A DNA stretch of 64,000 nt from Sodiomyces alkalinus F11 (Eukaryota; Ascomycota; Sordariomycetes; Glomerellales; Plectosphaerellaceae). The stretch covers positions 2,950,155-3,014,154 of the forward strand of contig NW_021167080.1 in the NCBI RefSeq assembly GCF_003711515.1, read 5' to 3'. Shown piece after piece: positions 55,639-64,000 of this stretch; within the stretch, counting starts at the first letter, position 1; every line of letters begins with the position of its first letter. Made by a program: the position numbers and the translations under genes. The notes below the pieces were generated by a model. It ran no database searches and was not told the DNA's origin. It worked only from the letters and a program-made list of their open reading frames with translations.

Positions 55639-58600
55639 ATGTCGTTACCGGCGGTGTCGCCGTCACCCGCGGCGCCCAGCGGCACAGCGTCTCGACCGGC
55701 CAGGCTTTTGCCGCGACTAGCTCTGTTTCTGCTCGCCATCTCCGCTCCACCCTTGGCTGCGCAGAAGTTTCCGTACATCCCCACCACTATTCTCCTTCCC
55801 GAGCTTTTAGCCATTGCTCCCGAAAGCAGCAATTTCAGCGGGGTCGATTCCGACTTGGTCTATATCTTTACCCCCAGCGACAGGAGCGTCGGCGATAAGC
55901 CCGCGGTCGAGCTTCTTTCCCTCAACATCTCTACCGCCGTCGACAGCGACACAAGCCTCGAACTCGTCTCCTCCAGCCTGCCCTTTGTCGATGAATTATC
56001 CAACACGACCACTTTCCTGCCGAGCCTGACCGACAACGGCACCCTCGTCGTCCAAGCGGGAGACTGCCAGTCCCCGACCGACTACAACGTGTGGACATAC
56101 ACGCCTACCGGCCTGGGTCTGTCGTCGACAGAGGGCGTCTGGGCGAAGCGCCGGGTCGACATAACTGAAGATCAGGATGGTTCCATCCAGCCGGTGCCGC
56201 ATTTCCTGGGCGCCGGCATAAGCTTCTCCTCGGATTGGAGCCCCAGAATGTCCGAACCTGTTTTGTACTCGTATGGCGGCATGTGTTCATCGCCAACCGC
56301 AGACCCGTCAACTTGGCAATCCAACGGGACCTATTCGAACCGGATGGTCCGCTTTACCCGGACCCAGGACGGATCTCGCGGGGGTTATGAGGTGTCCTTC
56401 CTCGCAGCTAGGGGCCCCGCCTTTCCGGCTGCCGGCTTCACCTTTACGGCTCTCACGCCCTCCATTGCCAATAGGTCGGATACGCTGGTGCAAAATAAAC
56501 GTTACGTCATGCTTGGCGGCCACACAGAGCACGCTTTTATCAATATGAGCACGGCTGCCATCTGGAGCCTACCCGAGGAGTCGTGGTCATTCCTGGACAT
56601 CAATGAACCCATCCAGAACGACAATGCCGACGACGATCTTGGCCTCGAACTGGCCGTCAAGAATCTCGCTGACCGGGACGTGTGGCACAGCGTGGACAGC
56701 CGGTCTGGCCACACCGCTATACTAAACGAAGAGGGAGATGCGCTGATTATACTTGGAGGCTGGGTTGGCAGCGTCTCGCAGGCGGCTTACCCCCAACTCG
56801 CCATGCTCAGGATCGGCGACTCATACGGGGAGTGGACGTGGGAGATTCCTGGTAGCCAGCCGGACGGTCCTGCCCTTTACGGCCACGGTGCCGCACTGCT
56901 CCCCGGTAACGTCATGATGGTCTACGGTGGATATGAGATGACGAATTCTGATGAGAGACTCGAGAGACGGAGTAGCCGCGGATCACCTCGGTTTCTGAAT
57001 CTAACGTCCATGTCCTGGGGCGCCAGCTACGAAAACCCTGCATATACTGGACGGGACCACGGCAGCCCGGACTCGAGCAGCGGCGGCGCAAACGACAACG
57101 ACCGCATCCGGACCATTGGCCTCGGCGTGGGTATTGGTATTGGGTCTCTCGCCATCATCGGAGCCATCTTGGTCTGGTTCTGCTATAGGAGGCGACTGAA
57201 GAGAAAAAACCGCGAGGACACGGTCCGGGGCCTAGCTCAGGACGCAAGCCGATTCCTGCACGACGATGATGAGATGATGGAAAGGGATGACCATTGGTCT
57301 CAACAGTCCTGGTATGTCGGCGGCCGCGGGCCGTATGACCTGGTAGGGGGCAGATCCCTCGGGTACGAGACGCTCCGAAGCAGCCGCAGCTCGCTGGGCG
57401 GTTACGGAAGACAACCCGCCCCTGCGTTGTTTGCTCCGCGCAAGCCAGTCCCCCGGGCGGCACGAGGTGCCTATCAGCCCGCCTTATCCCACCCAGGCAG
57501 TTTAACGAGCCCGGGTCACATTCACCCGATTTACGAGGCCGATGAAGAGGATCCGGACGACCCTGCTGAGCAGGCTAAGAATGCTGTGAATGCTCGCGTC
57601 CCCCACGCTACGCCCGGCACGCCTACCTCGCCTACTTATTCCGATCCGTTCGCCACGCCTACAGCAGGCTTGACGTCTGCCCCGGCCACGTACTTCCCGC
57701 CCACCCGCGCCAGCGCCACGCCCAGTCCCGAGAGAGACCTGCAGCGCCACCGGATCGACCCTGAAGTCCAAGACTGGAAATCCGATATAGACGCGGCCGA
57801 GGCCCTCCTCGCGCAAATACCGCCCCGCTCCCGCACTGGTGGTATCAACCTCCGCGACTCGCCGACACGGCGGCCTTCCATGCGTTCCGCCGCGTCTACG
57901 CCTTTACCGTCTGGGGTAGACGATATCGAGCGCTCAGCTAGTGGGCTCTCGGACTCAAACCGCAGTGCTCTAAGTAGCTTGGTCTCGCGCTCGCTCCTGG
58001 CAGGGGCCAACGCCGCCGCTGCCGCCGCTGCTACAACAGGAGCAAACACCAACAACGACGACCGTGTCGGGACCTCCGGCTCCAATTCGAGTGGCAGCAC
58101 CAACACCTTCACAACTGCTACAACTGGCTTCGGAGCCCTCCAGGCTGAGGGTCCATCGCTTCTGCAAGGGACGGAGGAGCGGGAGGGTCATCAACAACAC
58201 CGTCGCGGAGACAGTTACCCGGGCGGAGACGATGAGGACGATATCCTCGTTCCCGGAAGCCCCAGCAAGAGCAAACCTCGCCGTCAGCAGGGGTGGCTTG
58301 GCAGCATACGACGTGTGTTCAGTGCCGGAGGCGGTGCAGGGCGGCCAGGTCGAGGAGACAAGAGCGCCGCGGGTGAAGAAGGGAGCGGCAGCAGCGGGAG
58401 CAGCGTCGGCCCCTCACGCCGGTCACTAGATGGGCAGGACGAAATCTCAACCACCTATGAGCCCCGCGTTCTCGGGCTGTCCAATATCGGAGGCGGCGAG
58501 TTGCTGCGACGGAAACAGGGCAGGCGAGGCTGGGGAGTCGACGGTGCGGGGGAGCATGCGAGCGAGAAGACGGCAAGAGGTGAGGCCTCACGGGGACCGG

Positions 58601-59253
58601 CATATGATGGCGAAGGCGGAGGGCTAGAAGACGACTGGGACATTGAGAAGGAGATTGAGAAGAGGCTGGTGCAGGTGGTGTTCACTGTTCCGCGAGAAAG
58701 ACTGCGCGTCGTTAACGGCGACGAGACGGACCTCGACCGGCAGGAAGGGGAGGCGGAAATGGTGGACCCGGAAAAGAGGGTCATGCTGTCCGAGGAATCG
58801 TCCTCAAAGCCGGAGCCATTGCGCATCCGTAAGCAAATGCCGAGTCTCGAGAAGATCAATACCAACGTGGGACCTGCGGCTCCCCTCGTCTTGGGAAATG
58901 CCAAGGGCTCCGGAAGGGCAGACGACCCCTGGTCCCCGGCGCCAGAGCGGACCAGGCCGACGCTGTTGCAGGTGCCCTCGCCAGAAGAGGGCGCGGCACG
59001 ACGAGGCTCCGGCGGGAGCGGCGATGCCGGTCTAGGAGACACCAGTCCCGGGGGAGAGTCGTTCGGGGACGGTGGGTCGTCGGTAACCGGAGACGGGCGA
59101 CACTCGGCTACGATTCACACGGCGGAGGCTGTGCGGTTTGCGAGGCCGCGGACCAAGGTGCTGGAGATGGTGGAGAGTTTCGAGACGAAGGGTAGGGAGG
59201 GGAGTAGGGAGAGCAGTCCCTCCAAGTCGATACGGAGCGGGAAGGGCAGGTAG
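55639..59253 (+). CDS. Kelch/galactose-oxidase-type beta-propeller single-pass membrane protein
   Basis: 1204 aa, single exon from ATG 55639. A signal peptide (LLPRLALFLLAISAPPLAA) precedes an extracellular region of about 450 residues with kelch-like propeller blades: VLYSYGGMCSS, RYVMLGGHTEHAF, SRSGHTAILNEEGDALIILG, GHGAALLPGNVMMVYGGYE. Many NxS/T sites fit glycosylation. One transmembrane helix (about residues 491-515, IGLGVGIGIGSLAIIGAILV) is followed by CYRRRLKRK, a stop-transfer, and a roughly 680-residue cytoplasmic tail that is disordered, Ser/Pro/Gly-rich, with an Ala run and short regular segments such as DDWDIEKEIEKRLVQVVFTV and RPRTKVLEMVESFETK. Similar fungal proteins are plasma-membrane or polarity-associated; no enzymatic copper site of galactose oxidase is apparent. 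The exact role is unknown. Confidence 0.87.
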   Translation: MSLPAVSPSPAAPSGTASRPARLLPRLALFLLAISAPPLAAQKFPYIPTTILLPELLAIAPESSNFSGVDSDLVYIFTPSDRSVGDKPAVELLSLNISTAVDSDTSLELVSSSLPFVDELSNTTTFLPSLTDNGTLVVQAGDCQSPTDYNVWTYTPTGLGLSSTEGVWAKRRVDITEDQDGSIQPVPHFLGAGISFSSDWSPRMSEPVLYSYGGMCSSPTADPSTWQSNGTYSNRMVRFTRTQDGSRGGYEVSFLAARGPAFPAAGFTFTALTPSIANRSDTLVQNKRYVMLGGHTEHAFINMSTAAIWSLPEESWSFLDINEPIQNDNADDDLGLELAVKNLADRDVWHSVDSRSGHTAILNEEGDALIILGGWVGSVSQAAYPQLAMLRIGDSYGEWTWEIPGSQPDGPALYGHGAALLPGNVMMVYGGYEMTNSDERLERRSSRGSPRFLNLTSMSWGASYENPAYTGRDHGSPDSSSGGANDNDRIRTIGLGVGIGIGSLAIIGAILVWFCYRRRLKRKNREDTVRGLAQDASRFLHDDDEMMERDDHWSQQSWYVGGRGPYDLVGGRSLGYETLRSSRSSLGGYGRQPAPALFAPRKPVPRAARGAYQPALSHPGSLTSPGHIHPIYEADEEDPDDPAEQAKNAVNARVPHATPGTPTSPTYSDPFATPTAGLTSAPATYFPPTRASATPSPERDLQRHRIDPEVQDWKSDIDAAEALLAQIPPRSRTGGINLRDSPTRRPSMRSAASTPLPSGVDDIERSASGLSDSNRSALSSLVSRSLLAGANAAAAAAATTGANTNNDDRVGTSGSNSSGSTNTFTTATTGFGALQAEGPSLLQGTEEREGHQQHRRGDSYPGGDDEDDILVPGSPSKSKPRRQQGWLGSIRRVFSAGGGAGRPGRGDKSAAGEEGSGSSGSSVGPSRRSLDGQDEISTTYEPRVLGLSNIGGGELLRRKQGRRGWGVDGAGEHASEKTARGEASRGPAYDGEGGGLEDDWDIEKEIEKRLVQVVFTVPRERLRVVNGDETDLDRQEGEAEMVDPEKRVMLSEESSSKPEPLRIRKQMPSLEKINTNVGPAAPLVLGNAKGSGRADDPWSPAPERTRPTLLQVPSPEEGAARRGSGGSGDAGLGDTSPGGESFGDGGSSVTGDGRHSATIHTAEAVRFARPRTKVLEMVESFETKGREGSRESSPSKSIRSGKGR

Positions 59254-61015
59254 CCGGCGAGAAAAGCGAGAGTCTTTTTTTTTTGGGACATCCCCAAAGG
59301 TTGTCAGGGATGATGGGATTTCAGGAACGTCATGGGAGGATATTATCTGAAGGGGGCGTTTTTTGTCATTACCGGCTTCTGGATGGCAATGTTTTGTGTA
59401 TATTCTCAGGTGTTTATCCATGGATTGATATCACTACCTGAAGCAGGTATGAGTTGGTTCATGTAAGTTAGGGAAAGGGATGCAAATATGAGAGCGATTG
59501 ATATGGGGATGAGAATGCGAATGATTGAGCATTGAGCATCTGATGAGAATTGCTCAATGCCATGTGTGCTTTGATATGACAATGTGGCCCATGTCACTGT
59601 TTCCTTCTCCCGTCCCGACAATGTCGAGGGATGAAGATGTTGAACAGATTATAACCAGCAAAAATCACATACGTACAATACGTTGGGATTTTCCTTTTGG
59701 CGTTGTGGTGAATTTCTGCTGCTGATAGAAGATGGGTGGTTGATATGGGGGGGGGGAGGGGAAAGAAGACAAAGAAGGGAAAAAAGGACAAAAAAACATA
59801 CAACACCGGGTATTCGCTGGTCGTCACCGACCCAACTACTAATCCGGCCCTCACTGGCTTATCTAGGGGAGAGCGGACGGGATCCCGAGTTTTCCAGTGG
59901 GTATGGTCGTATGTGATAGTACTACAAAACAGATGCTCTTATAAAGCCTTGAAACATAGCAAAAGCGACGGCAATGAAAAGAAGTCGTCTTATGTTCCCA
60001 GGGGACGGTTTCTATTTTACGACTTGATCTCGACGAGGTGTAATTCTGGCTTGAAGCGGAAGTGGTGGAAGAAGTCTAAGTATAGACTATCGATTTTTGC
60101 TAGGGACGCCTCCCATTGAGTAGGGGTATCCCGCCTGCCTCCTCATACTGACTAGATGGTTACTTTATCAACGTGTCCTTCGCGAGGACTGGAAATTGGT
60201 GTCTACTATACGAAAAGTGACTGTCCACGAGAGGTCCTGGAGGGAGAAGATCGTCCTTCTCGCGGCGTCATGCGTCAGTTGCATCTCTTTTGTCTTTGTC
60301 ATAGTTTTGGCGGAACTCTACCTTGTTGGACCCTGACATATGGCATCTCCACGAAGCAATCCATTAATGATCAGGAGATATCCAAAGACTGGGGCTGACG
60401 CACCCATGTTCTGTATTCTACATCCTTTCTTTGGAGGCTCACAGCCAGGGGCCGAATATTAGATGGCCAAGGATCCAGTATCAACAATAATAAAACTCTT
60501 CTGGGTCCCTTTATATTTCGTTGGCTCGAGGGCGAATATGGTACCTTCGTTTCTGGACTGGGACGGTCGTTTCACTACGTTTAAGTCTCGCGGGATAGGG
60601 ATCAATGTCCCGGACCCCCCCCCCCCCCCTTTTTTTTGTCAAGGTCATCTTAAATCGAGGACTCCCCCGAAATTAAAGACGTCGATCCGATCTCTCGAGG
60701 CTCTGCGGATCGATCGGGAAATAGAAACCAGCAGATGAACACACCCTTAAATAATACGAAACGAGTCGCAGTGTCGATCGTCCTCGGCGGAGCGGGAAAA
60801 GGGGAAACCCCCGAGCCGCGTTGGGATAAATCTTGGCAAATCTATACGATGCATGACGGCAATGACTGTTCTCCGTCGTCTAGTCGAATAATAGTTTTCT
60901 ACCTACCTATTCCGCAAGCGGAGTATTCGTATTTTTTTCTTTCCCTAGTTCGTTGCGTTCTTTGTCAATCCATTTTCGGATCGACAAAAAGCCCCTCCAC
61001 CCCTCCCCCCCAGTC
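59254..61015. other. Intergenic region
   Basis: About 1.8 kb between the 3' ends of the kelch gene and the PI-PLC-like gene. It has G and A homopolymer runs at about 59745-59800 and a C-run followed by a T-run at about 60617-60639. Frames between 59700 and 60750 are open for up to about 130 codons but show no recognisable domain or splice pattern; I do not call a gene. Confidence 0.55.
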
Positions 61016-62185
61016 TCACAACCCCCGCTTCGACCACGCCCCGTCCGCCAAGACCGCATTCCGTTCGAGAACAGCACCGACGAGGTCTTGTCCAGGGAAG
61101 TCCATAATGACGATGCCGGTCCTGCCACGGTGAGACGGCGCCTGCTCCACCAACCAGCGTCCGGTGCGGCCGTTCATGCCGACGACGGATCCGTCGCGCG
61201 AGCCGGCCGCGGCCTCGATGGGCAGGACGCCGACCGAGGCGCTGAGGTGGGAGAGGTACAGCGCGTCGTCGGCCTTGCCGGCGGGGGTGGAGCCGTTGGC
61301 GGCGCGGACGAGGGCGGCCTCGACGGCGTCCCATTTCAGGTCGAGGTGTTGGAGGCTGGGGATGATCCAGAGGTCTTCGAGGACCATGGCGTCCGAGTCC
61401 CATACGAGGCCGTAGCGTCCTGACCCAGGCCTGGGCTCGGGTCCTGACGTCGAATTGCGGGGTTTGCCTTGCTCCACCGAAGAGGACGACGACGAGGTGG
61501 CGGTGGGGAAATTCTGCAAGAGCAGAATCTTGCCGCGGAGCGCCCCCAGCGTGGGCAGCGGGAAGAAGCTCTCGGGCATGTAGAAATGGTCCTGCGCGCC
61601 GCTGGCGGTGGCGGTGGCGTTGTGGAGGTAGTATGCAAAGGCCTCCTCGAAGGTGCGGTCGTTCTGGCCGTAGGGCCTGCCCTCTTCCTTGAGGCGCATG
61701 ACGATGGTTTCGCTGGGGTGTTCGTCCAGGAAGCCGAAGACGGCCAGCAGCACGTCGGCGAGGGTGTACCCGGTGTACCTGTCGGCGTGGTAGATGAGGA
61801 TCGAGTTGTTGGTGAGCCGGCCGCGGACGTCGAGGTAGCGCATGCCGGCCCGGAGCTGGGCGGCCAGGTTGTGGTTCTGGCATTGGTACGTCTCGTCCCA
61901 GATGTCGAAGGTCAGTGTGTCGTGGGTGCCGGGGATGGAGAGGCTGGTGAGGTTCGTCTCGTCTGGGAGGGATTGCATCCAGGAGGAGTGGTCGACGTCG
62001 ACGCGGTCGATGTCGAACGAGTATTCGGAGTGGTAGCCCCTGTAACAGTGGCTCTTGCCGGGGAAGAGGCATGGGTCTAAGGAGAGGAGGGAGGAGAAGA
62101 GCACGAAGATGAGGACGACTGTTGTGAAGAGGGAGAAGACGGGGAAGTAGTAGGACCGCTTTGAAATGCCCGTTCGCACCGCCAT
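61016..62185 (-). CDS. Membrane-anchored PI-PLC-like phosphodiesterase
   Basis: 389 aa, single exon, start ATG 62185. One hydrophobic helix (about 11-35, YYFPVFSLFTTVVLIFVLF) near a basic N-terminus suggests a type II anchor or uncleaved signal. The rest fits the bacterial-type phosphatidylinositol-specific phospholipase C X domain (PLC-like TIM barrel): the first catalytic His in SIPGTHDTLTF (His88), RAGMRYLDVRGRL after it, the second His in IYHADRYTGYTL (His133), then FLDEHPSETIVMRLKEE, GKILLLQNFP and GIVIMDFPGQDLV. Both catalytic histidines are present, so activity is plausible. Calcium-independent phosphodiester cleavage of a phosphatidylinositol or GPI-like lipid is the family reaction; the substrate is not shown. 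The 5' neighbour is the Helitron remnant. Confidence 0.88.
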   Translation of the reverse strand: MAVRTGISKRSYYFPVFSLFTTVVLIFVLFSSLLSLDPCLFPGKSHCYRGYHSEYSFDIDRVDVDHSSWMQSLPDETNLTSLSIPGTHDTLTFDIWDETYQCQNHNLAAQLRAGMRYLDVRGRLTNNSILIYHADRYTGYTLADVLLAVFGFLDEHPSETIVMRLKEEGRPYGQNDRTFEEAFAYYLHNATATASGAQDHFYMPESFFPLPTLGALRGKILLLQNFPTATSSSSSSVEQGKPRNSTSGPEPRPGSGRYGLVWDSDAMVLEDLWIIPSLQHLDLKWDAVEAALVRAANGSTPAGKADDALYLSHLSASVGVLPIEAAAGSRDGSVVGMNGRTGRWLVEQAPSHRGRTGIVIMDFPGQDLVGAVLERNAVLADGAWSKRGL

Positions 62186-62899
62186 GCCGGTCTAGGGAGA
62201 AAAGAAACAATAAGATAAGAAGGTCTAGAATCAAACTGGATCATCAACAGTTCATCTACATCGCACCATATCGCAAAGATAAACGATGGACATGAGGATG
62301 ACAACGTGAGGTGGGACGAGATGAGAGAGTTGTCGTTGCTGAACGTTCCGAGATTGAGAGATCTTCCATCAACGCCTCGCTCAGCTCCTCTGGCAAGATT
62401 TGTCTTCGGGGAAAGTCCCCTTAAGACAAGATACCTACGAATCTAGTACGATCGTAGTTGCCAAGAAGTAGGAGCGAGGTGCACGAGGCTGGAGGATGGT
62501 GTTGCTTGAGGAATACGCAGTTGTGATCCTCTCTGGCCTCGGGTGAGGTAGCTTATTGCTTATTCGTACCTAGGTAGGTACGTACCTTAGTTTACCTCAG
62601 CCTCGACGATCAGCTATACGTACCTGACTACAGTGGCCTGACACAAAGACCGAAGCACTTTAGGTAGTCATATCGTGGCGACCGCTTCGGTTATTTAGGC
62701 GCTACCACTGTAACCACTGTAGTACCCACAACCGTTGGGTAAACAAGCTCCCTCCCACTTGCAATGGAGGTAATCTGTACACGTGTAGTGTTATTCAGAA
62801 ACCAATATCCTGAGCGGCACCGTTATAAGGAGATGTAGCCGGAGGGAAACAAAGATGGAATACAAAGGGGTTATTGAGTTGAGAGAGTCTATAGACCAC
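62186..62899. other. Promoter-side intergenic region
   Basis: Upstream of the PI-PLC-like gene, up to the hairpin that probably ends the Helitron. It contains CCTAGGTAGGTACGTACC-type palindromic DNA at about 62568-62586. No gene is supported. Confidence 0.55.
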
Positions 62900-62939
62900 G
62901 AGCTTAGCAGGTTGCCCTACGGGCAACGCCGCTAAGCTC
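62900..62939 (-). repeat. Nested hairpin, candidate Helitron 3' terminus
   Basis: Outer arms GAGCTTAGC (62900-62908) and GCTAAGCTC (62931-62939) are perfect inverted repeats. Inside is a second stem, GTTGCCC/GGGCAAC, with a TAC/GTA loop (62911-62927). On the minus strand the inner stem is followed three bases later by CTAA, which fits the hairpin-then-CTRR rule for Helitron 3' ends. The base after CTAA is G rather than the usual T, so the exact end is uncertain. Confidence 0.6.
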
Positions 62940-62994
62940 GCCCCCCCCCGGACTATGATAACTATCGCCGGTACGTCGGGTATAAATACGGCTA

Positions 62995-63035
62995 CCGCTA
63001 TACCCGCTACGCCTACGCCCGCCACGCCTACGCCC
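62995..63035. repeat. 15-bp tandem repeat in Helitron tail
   Basis: The unit ACGCCTACGCCCGCC occurs twice in tandem, with partial copies on either side, in the noncoding region between helicase remnant and hairpin. Confidence 0.7.
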
Positions 63036-64000
63036 GCCACGTCCGCGCTTATTGCCCCGCTTATCGCCCCGCCCGTAATAACCTTTAGTAATATCGAAGT
63101 GCTAGCTATAATACTCCTTACCGGTATAACGATAGCATAGATGAAGTAGTTAATCTAGTGCTATAAGAATATAATCGCTGCCCTAAAGAATAGTATCCCG
63201 GCGGATAATTAAGATAGCTTTTTTTACTTTATTATTTTGTAAAGGGTTTACGGTTATTTTGTTTTTATATTTACGGTGCGGCGGGAATAGGTAGTTTACT
63301 TCGTTACTTTATCTACCCTTAGTATAGACTATATAATAAAGAATCCTAAACGTGTTTCTGATTAGCTAGTTACTATTATAGACTACTACGTCCGTAAAAG
63401 TAACCGCTAAGAAGAATCTATTAAGACCTTTAGGTATATAATATTAAATATATACCGGCTAATCTACGGCTAAGCCTACCTAGCGCCCTAACCGTTATCG
63501 GCCTATAATAAAATAAATAGACTCCTAATATCTATAACCCTTAATATCGTAACGTAAAACTGACTATAAGTAAAGGCGTGCTACTGGAAATCCACGCTAA
63601 CCGTACTAAACGACTAGCCCTACGACTTATTAATCGTTATCGCGAAATAAAGCCGTAGCGGGAATTAATAGCGGCGGATAATATATAGGTAGTCTTCCTT
63701 ATTAGAATCTAAGTAGATATAGGGGATAAATATAACCTCGGTAGCGTATAATCCTAATAGGGCTTTTACCTCTAGCATATTCCGCGCTATCCGTAAAATA
63801 ACTATATATATACTATTATATAAACCCTACCACGGGCTTAGGTTCCGTATAAGTATAACGGGGGCGCCGACCTTTAACTTAATACGTGCTAGCGGGATAG
63901 AAGCGAATTATAACTATATTAAAAACTCCGGGGCTAGATCTAGCGTAGGGCCGTTAATATCCTTTACCCGATTAGCGACCGAATTCTCGGCCCGGTAAAC

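Larger units (their letters stand above)
62900..64000 (-). mobile_element. RIP-mutated Helitron, 3' portion (continues beyond the window)
   Basis: The minus strand from 64000 to about 63488 reads as the C-terminal part of a PIF1-type DNA helicase despite several stops. Recognisable blocks are KLKVGAPVILIRNL (about 63840-63880), a GL-N-RL-like block, EVIFIPYIYLDSN (about 63710-63755), FPLRLYFAITINKS followed by stop-G-stop (about 63600-63650; normally AMTINKSQGQ) and a SQFYVTILRVIDIRS block (normally GQFYVALSRVTDIRS). Stops replace Gln codons as C-to-T change predicts. The DNA is TA-rich and nearly lacks CpA (one in 63061-63360), the RIP signature. Below it are about 550 bp of noncoding sequence, then a hairpin at 62900-62939 that may be the 3' terminus. 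The Rep half and 5' end are outside the window. The product is dead. Confidence 0.85.

Noticed and set aside
59736..60119. 127-codon plus-strand frame after the kelch gene
   Set aside because: Starts in a G/A homopolymer run, no codon bias and no family resemblance.
1..64000. CRISPR arrays, bacterial operons or insertion sequences
   Set aside because: No spaced direct-repeat array or Shine-Dalgarno-led gene sets; introns and gene families are fungal.

Overview
The window is nuclear DNA of a filamentous ascomycete (Pezizomycotina, most likely a Sordariomycete). The evidence is short introns of about 50 to 175 bp with GT..AG borders, GC-rich third codon positions, gene families typical of that group (split fungal FAS1/FAS2, Csc1 channel, Zn2Cys6 protein, fungal mitochondrial PPR protein), pol III tRNA genes, and a transposon with the C-to-T signature of repeat-induced point mutation (RIP). 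No bacterial, plasmid or CRISPR feature is present. All gene models are my reading of splice signals and reading frames, without transcripts.

Layout, left to right. 0-3.1 kb: 5' end of an unidentified minus-strand gene, then an ABHD5/Cld1-like alpha/beta hydrolase. 3.5-3.7 kb: broken tRNA-Ile-like sequence. 4.1-5.5 kb (minus): helix-turn-helix protein with a Trp/Pro/Gly tandem-repeat tail. 6.4-7.4 kb and 7.9-9.7 kb: two tail-to-tail surface protein genes (GPI-anchored protein; catalytically dead aspartic-protease-like membrane protein), each needing one extra base to be read through. 11.1-12.6 kb: type II membrane glycosyltransferase of the GT8 type. 14.3-15.5 kb: bZIP-like protein. 17.6-33.7 kb: the two fatty acid synthase subunits, FAS2 (minus) and FAS1 (plus), divergent around a 4 kb intergenic region.

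34.8-36.4 kb: guanine deaminase. 36.9-37.6 kb: LSM4. 38.1 kb: tRNA-Ala(AGC). 38.4-40.4 kb: PPR-type mitochondrial protein. 41.0-44.9 kb (minus): large Zn2Cys6 protein. 46.4-49.3 kb (minus): Csc1/OSCA/TMEM63 channel. 52.4-53.9 kb: conserved-looking protein of unknown function. 55.6-59.3 kb: kelch-propeller single-pass membrane protein. 61.0-62.2 kb (minus): membrane-anchored PI-PLC-like phosphodiesterase. 62.9-64.0 kb: the 3' part of a RIP-mutated Helitron whose PIF1-type helicase can still be recognised through its stop codons; it runs off the window.

The only clear functional unit is the FAS1/FAS2 pair, which encodes both chains of the cytosolic type I fatty acid synthase. The other genes are ordinary core-genome neighbours. 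I see no secondary-metabolite cluster and no convincing new multi-gene system; the most unusual items are the Helitron remnant with its terminal hairpin, the Trp/Pro repeat HTH protein, the twin one-base frameshifts and the disrupted tRNA.
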